Shown here: positions 24,781 to 36,700 of the stretch, in pieces
Layout: every line of letters starts with the position of its first letter
How positions within the stretch are numbered: the first letter of the stretch is position 1
DNA from: Beroe forskalii
Taxonomy: Eukaryota > Ctenophora > Nuda > Beroida > Beroidae
Reading direction: 5' to 3'
NCBI GenBank assembly: GCA_011033025.1
Contig: WFMF01000007.1
Location: 310,001-374,000, forward strand
Length of the DNA stretch: 64,000 nucleotides
Position numbers and translations under genes: made by a program
The notes under the pieces: model-generated
Seen by the model: only the letters and a program-made list of their open reading frames with translations
What the model was told of the DNA's origin: nothing
Database searches by the model: none

Positions 24781-27700
24781 ATGCCTTTACTTCAACGAGT
24801 TGTCCAGCCTGTTGATATAGTGAGGATTCCACTAAATACTCATTTAAAGGTAAGCCAATGGATGATTTTGGAGTCATAACTACTTAACTAGGATCCTTTA
24901 TAATGAAAATGTTATATTTATATTGAATGTTTCAATTTATATTGATCCGTCCGTTTTTTGAACTATATCCTCAGGGAAATGATGAGTTACAGCATGTGAA
25001 TATGAATGCCCTGGTTGGAATAATTCGACAACTTTCTTCACTCTCAGCTCATGCTGAGACATTGTTTGCTGATCTTTTCAATGAGGTGAAAAATTTATAA
25101 GTTATAATCTACCTCAATTCATGTACTTCACCATTTATACATATTATGCTTAACATACAACTTTGTGAGTCAAAGTTCAGTAACACATACACATTTTTTT
25201 CAATTAGAATGACTTAGCACCATTCACTGATTAAAATCCTGATGTTTGGAAATTGCTAAATTGATCAAGTGCCAATAATCAATATGATTTTGAACGTTTG
25301 TATCTCATTATAAACTCTGTTATCACTATTTCTGTATAGTATTCAAAGCATAGATAAAAGTATCTCTATACTTGTATCCATCAAAGACTAAAGATGGAGC
25401 AGGGAGCTGTCGAAGAGTTTTGTGTGGTGAATGTTTGAAGACATCTATATTTGTATAACAATGAAGACATAGAAATAATCTCATTGCTAATTTGGTAACG
25501 TCACTAAATTCATGAATACTTATTACCACTAGTCTACAAGCTAGTTTTATCACCTTTCTTACTAACCAGCAAATATTGGTAGAATTTTATTGAACTTAGG
25601 CTGAGTGTGATCATTTGCCACACCTGAAAAAACAATAGCTGGTATCACTGTGGGTGTGCCTTACTTGTACACTCATAATGGTTAAATGTTTTCATTTGTT
25701 TCGATTCCAACACTATTTAGATGCATCATTTAGAGGGCTAATGAGTGGATTATTTATGCATAGGAATACAACTCAGTAAAATACTATACTATGAAGGATG
25801 AAGGATAATACCTAGTACAATAAAGGCTCAACGACTAAACAAAACTTGCTTGTTCTCTTTTTCTTCTGTGTGACAATTTCTAGGAGGCCGTTCCCTTGAA
25901 TGCTTATTCTTAGTAGCATATACCCATAAGTTGTAGTTGTATATTTCGTTATGTTTGATCGCCTAGCCTTTGTTGAATAGCTGCTATACAATTCATTGCT
26001 TTGTGGTTGTACATATCGTTCTATTACTTGTAGGCAATCAATACCTCGCATATAATGTATTTCATTGCTAATAGTTAATCAACTTAAAGCATGGTGATTT
26101 AATAACGGGAGTGGAACTTAATTAATTGAACTTCTGTTAATGGTAACGATTAATTTCAATGCAATACTCATGAATTATCCATATCAATTTACCAGTTTCT
26201 GGTACCGCCCGTAACTACAATGAATCGTTCTGTGAAGCTTCATTTTGATAAACTGTGGATCCGATGATTTTTTTTCTGACAATTATACCGATCTGAATGC
26301 AGTCAGCCAACAACTGCTAACTAGTGTTTTTCACCGTTTTTAAATGCAGCACGAAAAAATGGTAGATCTGGTTACATTCATAATTTCTCATCGGTTGTTT
26401 GTAAACGTTTCTCTCTTTCATTTTTAGCTGAAGGTAAATTGTTAACTAGCACAGAAATATCATAAGTAAATGGGTAAAATTGTGTGGCAATTTATTTTAA
26501 CTGACTTGCTATCGTGAGAATTTGTTTGTACTACGTTTTCACGTTTTTACCCATCCCATTCAGTGACTATCATTGATTATCATTAAATATTTCTCATGCC
26601 AGTCAATCACGCCTGGTCTGAGATTTGGTTATTTTCTTCGCTATTGACTAGTGCTGGGTTCAAGGAACATCCTTTTTAGCTACCTGGCTGCTCTGACTAC
26701 ATTCTACAAAAGTTATACCAATACTTACCAGTAATTTCATCTGACAGTAAAATTTGATGGCCTCAAAAAACAAGATACACGGTTACTTGATATGCTTAAA
26801 TTGCTTAGTAGTTCTCAATGATACTTATTCAGCGTTGTATATCAGTGAATAAACTTCTGTAGCTCTAGTAACCTCATCATGAAGTTATAAGAGGGTAGGT
26901 ACAAAGGTTAATAGTGAGCGACTTTAATCATAAAGCCAATCACACAGGGTTCGCAACGGCTATAATGACTTGGTTACTAATGACCAATTACCTGTTTATA
27001 CTAATGACCTATTAGTATTGATGTCACTACATGCCAATTGATGAGAAGTGCTCTGTAATAACTACTGAATAGTGGTCTAATGATCTTATTGCATACTATG
27101 CTGACTTCATGCTTCATAATAGTCTTACTAACTAAACGGTTACATTTGAGATATATCTCCGATTTATCAGTGATCATTGCTAGTGAATCACTAATTATTT
27201 CGTCGCTAATCTTGCATTCTTTTTGATTTTTTTTCGCTTGAATTGGCTCTAACTCATCTAGAAATCTGTCCATTCACAACTCAAAAGTCAGCTTCCTTTT
27301 ACAGCTTCTTTCCCTGCTGCTACCAGACTGGAAATAGAGATTCCACCCAAAACGTCACCACAGGACTTACACACTTTCACTGATGTACTGTACACAGCTT
27401 TTCACACATCGGTACTGACAACTATAACAAATCCTCACTCAGTGTGAACATTATCGGAAGAATGCAGTTCACTTTATCGTAACAAATACTTGCTCAGTAT
27501 GAACATTATCGGAAGAGAACAGAAGGTGTCTGTCACAGTTCTGCAGTACCCTGAACCTTGCATGGGCTTTGTGGGGGTCATCAGACTCATGTCTACCTTG
27601 GCTGAGGATGCTAGCGTCCTCTTCTCCCAGCTGACTGAAGAGGTTTTGTATGAAGGGTGCTGGCTGCCTCAATATTTTGATTCCATCCACCCCCTCCCCC

Positions 27701-30700
27701 CTTAAGGAAATATATATATTCTCAATCAGCTCAATCCCAAAAGTGGTTACAAACAGTGTACACAATGTATTTTATCAGTTTAAATATATTGGTAGATTCC
27801 TCACTAAATTCATAAAGTGGGTACTTGGTCACGACGAGCGAGGTTGAGTATCGGCTGAACTTCAGTCTGTTCAGTTTCATACGCTGTTTATGGGCATTTG
27901 GTACACTAGGTTGATCTTGAGCTACATGAGGCAAGATTGTGTGCATCGGAGTGCTACATAGTTTTTTGTATTGTTTGGATTCTCAGATCGATAATGCCGA
28001 TCATCTGTGTGCTGACTTGTTGTAAAATATTAGGTTGGCAATAATTACCATCATCGTCGTTGGTGTGAATATTTAATGTTGCAACGGCTCAATGCCGGTC
28101 ATCAATAATTTATAAATTATGGCATAGAAGAATTTTTTGGAATCTTACTTTCTGTTTTATGTCTTGTATTTTCTTACAAAATAATAATCATGCTCGACAG
28201 CTTTCTTAGAAAAAGGTTTTTCAGTGTAGATTTTCGGAGACATGTTTTGAATAATATTCAGTAATACATGGAAAGTAATTTGCACATATTATTATGTGCA
28301 GTGTAATAATACCCACGGGCTGAAGGTTTAGATGTTTCTAATTAAGGAAACACAGCACTGGTCCATTCAACATAATATGAATGAAATTTAATATTTCCAC
28401 CATTATTAAAGAATCGAGATGTGGCTGTATAAACAGTAAAGAGGCGAGTTCTGTGGTTCTAAAACCTGAGATTTTGCTCAGGTGTGCTTATACAAGCTTA
28501 CAAGTATTACGGATCCAACTCTCACACTTCCCACAAATATTATCCTAAAATGTATAAATTAACGTAATTCAGGCCAGCAGGACGGCTATCAAAGCACGTC
28601 ACATGGAGAACAGGGTGCACATGCTAGCAGACAAGATAGTACAGCTGGACACCTCCACCTTCTCAGCTAGTAAGTCTTCACCAGCCGGATATTTATCTAG
28701 TGTGAAATCAGGGGATCTTTTCATTACCATGATTTTAGCTGCCACAATGTAATCCCCAAAAATGTAATCCCCAAAATATATTTCTACCTCAATCTTGGGA
28801 TTTCATCTGAAGGAATTCCTAATTTTCTTCGTCTTTCAAAAATTCCGGACACCAAGATTGATATAGCCCTCCCTAGCCCTCGTTTGGTGTTTTGTTTTAA
28901 CTTATAATAGTTTTTTGGGCATATAAAGAACTTGTGGTAACCAACTATGAAATTTCATTCATGCCTTATCAAATTTCAAAAATCATTCCTGTAAGTTCTA
29001 TTTATAGAAATTGGAATAATCCGGTAGTACAAGAAAACGATATGCAAGGAAGAAGTCTGTAGGAATATTTTCTCTTTGCATGACGTGGAGTATGACTTTT
29101 TCCATCTCTAGATTAGTTGTTGTGCAGTAAACTGAGTTTTGAGTAGCTGGTTCCCAACAATCACCCCTTTCTTTAAAAGGCTACTGTTTTTCGCCTATAT
29201 TATATGAAAGATGTAAGCACGAATTATCATTTTCGGAAAGAATAACAAAACTTAAACTTTCTGATATCTGTTTTTTCAGCAATGACTTTATTATGGGCTG
29301 GATGTAACGGAAGGAAATTAACAATTTTGATTTGTAGCAAGACTCATTCTGACACAATTATAATAATACAGTACCTACTTCTAACTTCTTAAGTTCTTAA
29401 AGGACGAGTGTACTTAAAATTAACCTATCCTCATATTCAAATCATATGTCAAGTACGTGTTACTAAGCATTTCTGTGAAATCCCGGTAATCAAATTCCCT
29501 TCCTATCGCGTGTGAGAGCTAAATAAATAAATTACGCTGTGACGTCAGTTCTTCCTTGTGCGCTCTCGTATATACTGCGTAAGAGCTTACTAACACCAGT
29601 TTTATATCATAATGAAAGCGTTTCTGCTGATTAATCTATCATTTATTTTTAAAGGGAAATCTAAGATCACACCTGTGAGTGTTCGCAGTAGTAATACAAT
29701 GTAAAATCATGTGCATAAATGAACAAAAAATGATTCCATAAACCAATCAAGAGTCAAATATATACTCGGATATTATAATAAATAGACGTGATATCATATC
29801 TGTACGTTTCACATTTCAATAATACTACAACAACAATGAGTACATTACACTTCCTCCAGTTTTGTTATCATTTTGTGTCGAGGTTTCTTGTTTTCCAATT
29901 ACAGTACAAGAGAAGAAGTGAAAGAAATTTATAGACTCATGAGTAAAAGGGTCACAATGGATCCATTGGATCCATCATGTCCAATGGACGTCTGTTGGAC
30001 ATACAATGGACATCCATTGAACATAATGTCCATCGGTTAAATTGTCCAATGGTGTTCAATGGATCCATTGGATCCATTTTTGATGTTCAATGGACATGTC
30101 CAATGGATTTAATAGATGTTCAATGGATCCATCTCAGTGGATCCAATGGACAAAATCAACAAACATGGTTTTGTAGACAAACATCGGTCTGGATTCAATC
30201 ATCAATGTATCCATTGTGTCCATTGAAAGCGATTGCAAATTGAATCCATTGGATCCATTAGGTGTTTTGCACATTGTGTCCATAGGATCCATTGAGTTCA
30301 ATGGACAAAATGGATCCATTGGACCTAATGGACGCAATGAGTCCATAGAACAAAAATACCAGACTGATGTTCATCTACTAAACCATGTTTGGTGATTTTG
30401 TCCATTGGATCCACTCAGATGGACCCATTAAACATCCATTGAATCTATTGAATATGTCCATTGAACATCAAAAATGGATCCAATGGATCAATTGAACACC
30501 ATTGGATAATTTTACCGATGAACATCAATTTCAATGGATGTCCATTTTATGTCCAACGGACGTCCATTGGACATAATGGATCCACGTGAGGAACACAGCA
30601 TACAGGACATTCTTAAATATTCCTAATTTCAGAGGTAAAAGGTACAAGCTTCCATCCTGTGTTGAGCACGTCATCAGAGAATTATAACCTAGTCCTGGTG

Positions 30701-33700
30701 GAAAATTCACAGGTTTTCATGGATTAGACGAAGTAAATTCACTGAAAGAATTCCACAGTACTTGTAGAAATTACAAAATAAAGTTAACGAGATAGTTTAA
30801 AACGATACACTGTTGTCTAAGGCATATCATATGAGATACGTCTTGTTCTTGTTGTACAATGTCTAAAGGATAATAAGTTCACATAATATCTACTTATCTA
30901 GATTTTGTTATTATTGATTGATAATCAATTTATAATGGGTTATTAAACAACAGAAGATTTATTGTTATGAACCAGATTGAACAACTGAACTTTGTAATCT
31001 GCAGTGAAACAAAAAACAATAGATCAATTAGCTATAGCAACAGAATCAGTGTTTACATAGCGATTTTACATACACGGCGGCTGTGGGCAGTGATTCCAAG
31101 GAAGAACTGACGTCACACTATAAGGTATCATGTTTCTAATTTACGCCCATATCTTGCGTTACACACGGAGTAGAGAGGTGGGACTTTCGAGATTCGATTA
31201 CTATAATAATAACTATGACATACTGAATTTGTTGTTATATTTAGAAGAAGTCAATTTTTAAGTACACCCGTCCTTTAACTTACTAAGAACAGAATCTACT
31301 CAAGACATATGATATGAATTGTCATATCAGAGTGTGCAGAGTGTCTCAGTATCATGCAATGATTGCATCATATTATCACATGAACCTGACTATACATGCC
31401 TCACCCGTCACCTGTTATCTCACCCCTTCCTTTGCTTCCCCTTCCTTTACTTCCTCTTCCCCTGCTTCCCCTTATCGTACTCCTTGAATTGCTTCCCATT
31501 CTCCCTTATCTCACCACTTTCCTTGCTTCTAAGCTTCCCTTCCCCATTTCTCTTTATCTCACCACTTTCCTTGATTCCCCATTCCCAATACCTCCTTATC
31601 TCACCCTTCTCTTGCTTCCCCTTCCCCTGCTTTCCCTTATCTTACTCCCCTTAATAATCTCACCTCTCTCAGACCTGAACACACACAGCGTGGAAGCAGG
31701 AAGGTACCGACCCCCCGTGGTGGTGGATCAGAACGTGGTAATGAAGGAGAACAGACCTCCCTGTGTCAAGGAGAGACACGGAGCTGCGGACATCACTCCC
31801 CCTCTTGTGCTATTTACGGAGTGGTATTAGTAAACTAACGGAGTGTTATTAGTTAACTAACAGAGTGTTATTAGTGTCATTAGTCAACTTACGGAGTGGT
31901 ATTAGTCAACTAACAGAGTGTTATAAGTAAACTTACGGAGTGTTATTAGTGAGTAGAACATCACTGCCGTTATCTCAAGGAAGTTTTTGCTAAAATATTA
32001 TTTTCATGAATACTGTACTCTATTCTGAATTTATGATACAATATCGGAAAAATCAAACAGGGTACTATTTCATTACTTTTCTCCGCATGCGTCTCACTAG
32101 AGTGTGCCGTCTGACACTTAAATCATACCACTGTTAGATTTTCACCACTTCATAGAGATGCACGACACCATCTTTCAATCTCCTGCTAATTTCAATGCAA
32201 AATCACGTTTATTTCCTGTCGCCAAAGCCCTAAAACTGCTTTGAGAGCGCTTCTTTGTAGCCTGTAAACTGCATATGATATAAAATTAGCTGCTACTGCG
32301 AAGATTACGTAATATGTTGTAATATGTGCACTTCATGCCGACTGGTGACAAGGCCAATCAACGTACACCGAAGCAGTACTGTATGAGAGAGAATGACATT
32401 ATCCGCGTTATTATTGGGTATTATTATTATTATCACCAGTATCACAGTATATCAAGGGTTATTAGGTATTGTTATGGGAAGTGTAGTGTTTTTACTGTGT
32501 GCTTCAATTCAGTGACTCGCAACCCAGTCTTCCATAGAGCACTGACATTTCCAATACACTCACATTCACTCACCTTCACACACTGATTTTCTTTATATGA
32601 ACTTGTTAACTTAAAGTGTTTAACATGCCATGCTCTATAAGGTATAAGTATGATGTGCAGTATTCGTAGCTGTAGTTGTCTGTCTAGTCAACTTACATGC
32701 TGTGTCACTCGCAAAGAATGGCATTCTTTGAGGGGAAATGACAAAATGTCCACTTTATTCATGAGTTGACGGAACATCCCAAGTCCCAAAGGGGTAAAAA
32801 TTTTGAAAGTTTGGCCTTTTATGAATTATAACAACCTCATTTTAGTGGTGCCTTCAGTGAGTATAATTATTGTGGGAAATTGAGAAGTGCGAGAACGAAT
32901 GTTTTAGTATCTTGTTTCTTATATTGCGGTACTTTGCAGCAATTTATGCAAGTTATGATGCTCAAATAATGGTTGATTGATAAAATAAAACTACGAAATG
33001 AAAAAACATTTTTCAACCGAAATATTAATTAATATTTGCAAATCTTCGAGCATGATACTAAATGTTTCCCTCCTCCCGTTCTCCATATTTTTGCCGACTA
33101 ACTAAGTAAGTAGTCTATTAACTAAAGAGTCACGGATTGATCACATTCTGCACTTTCAGGATCTAAGAAACTACCCACTACTATTAAAGTACCGGGTGGT
33201 CCAAAAAGAACGTTACAAAGTTAGCGCGCTGTAACTTTGGTTGTGTTTGGAGTTTCTTGATGAAACTTTAAGATGTCATAGGTATGTACGATACAATTTT
33301 GCACAAAAAATTTGAAATGTCTACCTCAAAAAATGTCCGAGTTATCAACGAAAAACCGGTTTATTTGCCATATCTCAGCTTCTGAGAGTCAAAAATGTTA
33401 GCTACTCCAGGATCAAATTGTCCAAATATTGCCCGTAATATCCTGAAAGTTTCATCAAGATTGCTCAAAAAACCTCGGAGATATGCGCCTTTTTGTATCG
33501 CCAAAAAGTGTGTATACGCAAGCTTATACACATTACACACTGTGCAGATGAAATGTAAACAAACACTGTGCTTATCTCCATATTTGGAGATGTAAAACTA
33601 TGCAAGCTTGCATAATGTACCCTTAAATTGTGCTTTATGTACACTTTTTGCTATACAAAAAGGCGCATATCTCCGAGGTTTTTTGAGCAATCTTGATGAA

Positions 33701-36700
33701 ACTTTCAGGATATTACGGGCAATATTTGGACAATATGATCCTGGAGTAGCTAACATTTTTGACTCTCAGAAGCTGAGATATGGCAAATAAACCGGTTTTT
33801 CGTTGATAACTCGGACATTTTTTGAGGTAGACATATCAAATTTTTGATGCAAAATTCTATCGTACATACCTATGACATCCCAAAGTTTCATTAAGAAATT
33901 CCAAACACAACCAAAGTTACAGCGCGCTAACTTTGTAACGTTCTTTTTGGACCACCCGGTATTAACGCTTCACTCCCCCTCTTGTGCTGTTTAAGAACCT
34001 GCGAGAGGACGGCAAGGACTGCACCACTCTCTACACGGACCCGCACTACTTCGGTAGAGTGTGGATAGCTCAGATGCAGAAGGAGTTCGAAGCTAATAAC
34101 CGGGTTAGTTGCAAAACACCGCAACATTTCTATCCAACATCAAACATCAAACAATCCGATAACGAGTAAAGATCCATCTGAATAATCCAATAAAAATATC
34201 GTAAAACGTAGATCGAATAATGATTTGAACATTCAACTTACATTTTACCTTCAGGTTATGTTATAATAAAGAAAATAAATAGTACGAATAATTAGGCATA
34301 ATTCATATAATGGCAATTACTTTTAATATTAATAAATTGGCTCCAACTATTCCTCAGAAACATATGCCTCTTTAGCCTAAAATCATTAACTTTATATGTA
34401 GCTATATAATGGCTTCTGCCTTTGATCCGAAACTTGAGATGACCAATTAACATTTTTCGTATTTTTTGTGTCCCCTGAGGTTCTTGTTATTTACATTCCT
34501 GCATCTGTTCATTGGCATGCCCAGTGCTCACCACAGTTGCAGGTCCTTTTGTTTCTAAGTTACGCGCTATCAAAATACTCACGCTACTCTGAATGAGATA
34601 CACTCATCTCGTTAGGTCATTGTACACTTGTATTGTAGTTCTTCAGATATCTTGTCTATATTTAGTATTTATTGAAATATTGATCTGCTAATGTGATTCA
34701 GTGTGATCGATTTCCCTTATTTAAGTATTAGACTCACTGCTGTACAATGTACAAGTTTGTTGTTTTGGGACCAACCGCATTAGAAATTGAAAATTTCAAA
34801 TCGCACTTATATTAGATTGTTTTTGGGAATTTGCTCGTACAAAAGGTATGGTGGAATAGTTGACACCGGGATGCTAAGAACCTAATATGGCTAAATAGCT
34901 CCCACCACTACACTTAAAGCAATACGCATTGACATCGCCGTTCAGTGCCCATTCACACTTCCAGTGATTGAAATCATGACTCTGAAGTTTTCCTTTGTCC
35001 TAATATAAGAATATAGCTTCATACTCTGTGTACATGAATACCCGAAAATTAACCGTAATGCGTGAAGGCGTATAATATCCCAGGCAGATTCTTTGGAACT
35101 GTATGAGTGTAAGTATCACTAGCATTACATAATAAAATCTAAATAACATCAATCACGTGAGCCACAATCCACATGAATGTATTCTGAAAGGGTGTATACT
35201 GAAATGAATTTAAAGTTAACTTTTCGTTACAAATTAATTTATTAGTTTCCGCGTTGCAGCCCATGCAACTGTTAGCTGTTGTTAAAATAGGTTGAATCTT
35301 TAAAGTATATGTATGCCAACAATATTAAAGAAAATGAGCTTCTCCATAGTATACTTGAATTAATACACGTACTTAATCCAAGTAATTACTGTATTAAATT
35401 TTATTCTTCTTTAGTCTACTATAAGTGTAAAGTATCTAAAGTGCCATCATAAGTGTCTAAATTCATGTGAGTTTAAACGTCCTTAGGCCCTTCTCTCATT
35501 TTGTACATTACAATGAAAATATTGTTTAGATTTACAAGACTGGTCACTGCATCGTACTAGACATACTAGGCATACTTAGAAATTTACATTTGGTTCTTGA
35601 ATCTGGATCTTAAACCTTTAGAACCTTGAGAACGCCGACGGACGCTTGCGGGTTCCTTGAGAAAACGTTGGCTAAACGCCAGCTAGCACTCGTAGAGCTT
35701 GCCAGCGTTCGACGCAAACTCCGACGAACGATGGTTCGTCACTGGAAGCGCCGATATTGGTAACATCTCCTTGATCATCTTGGCTGTCGAATGCCGATAA
35801 TCATCATTCATCACTGTTCTAACTAGTGCATGTAATGTCTCCTTCTACAATTTTAACTAGTTCACGCAGGGCCATAGGGGGAGCGACATGACATGCTAGA
35901 AGTGTTCATAACACTTGTATACCAGGCCCGAACTAAGAAGAAGAACAAGAAACAAAGTGTTAAGAAGGAACCCCGACCTGTTATTGTGAAGGAGTACAAG
36001 GTCGATGCGCTAGGTGAGTTTGGGAAAGGGGCTGGGGAGAACATTTCGTTAATTTTGATTTGTAAGCTTGTAGTGATTTTCGAATTACGGTAAGTAGTTT
36101 ATTTTCTGTAATTTGTCAGGAAGGTATGAAATTCAACCAATATTTTTCTCGCATCTTGTAATAGCGGTTAGCTCGAAAAGAAAGGGAGAAGCAAGGTTTG
36201 AGTGCGATTAGCGATATTCTGCGTTGTAAGCGAAGAATGAGAAAGGCATGGATTAAGTCTATGATATTCTGTTGAGAGAAGACTGCGAGAACCATGATTT
36301 CAGTGTGATATTTTGCACCGTAGGAGAAGGGAGACATACTAAAAGGGTGACTGAGATAAGTTGATAATTGAAAGATGCTGAGTTCCAGATTTGGAAGTGG
36401 ATTTGGACTTATAATCAGTATATACACTGAAAGTTTTTGACTCCCCTCTGTTGCATTAATCATATTTTGCCTTCCACAAATCCATTTTCTGATCCACAAA
36501 ACCTTGAAAAGGCATTGACGATTGAAAAAATGTTGATAAAGTCGGATTTTAAAAGCGGCTGAGTGATCATTTTTATACTGTAAGACTGTAGCTCCCTCAA
36601 TCTTATTGAAGGAACGTTCTAACGCGCTGCAACATTCATCTGATTTGATAAAGTTGCAATATTGTTGCAATTTCAATTGTTTTCGTCACTAGTCAGTACG

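Noticed and set aside
31319..31654. 111-residue Pro/Leu/Phe-rich frame
   Set aside because: It is a translation of the polypyrimidine tract before WAVE exon 4. Only the part from 31,673 in the other frame is coding.
36116..36676. 186-residue minus-strand frame in WAVE intron 6
   Set aside because: No signal peptide, domain or conserved motif is recognisable and the composition resembles translated AT-rich intron. A real gene cannot be excluded, but there is no positive support.
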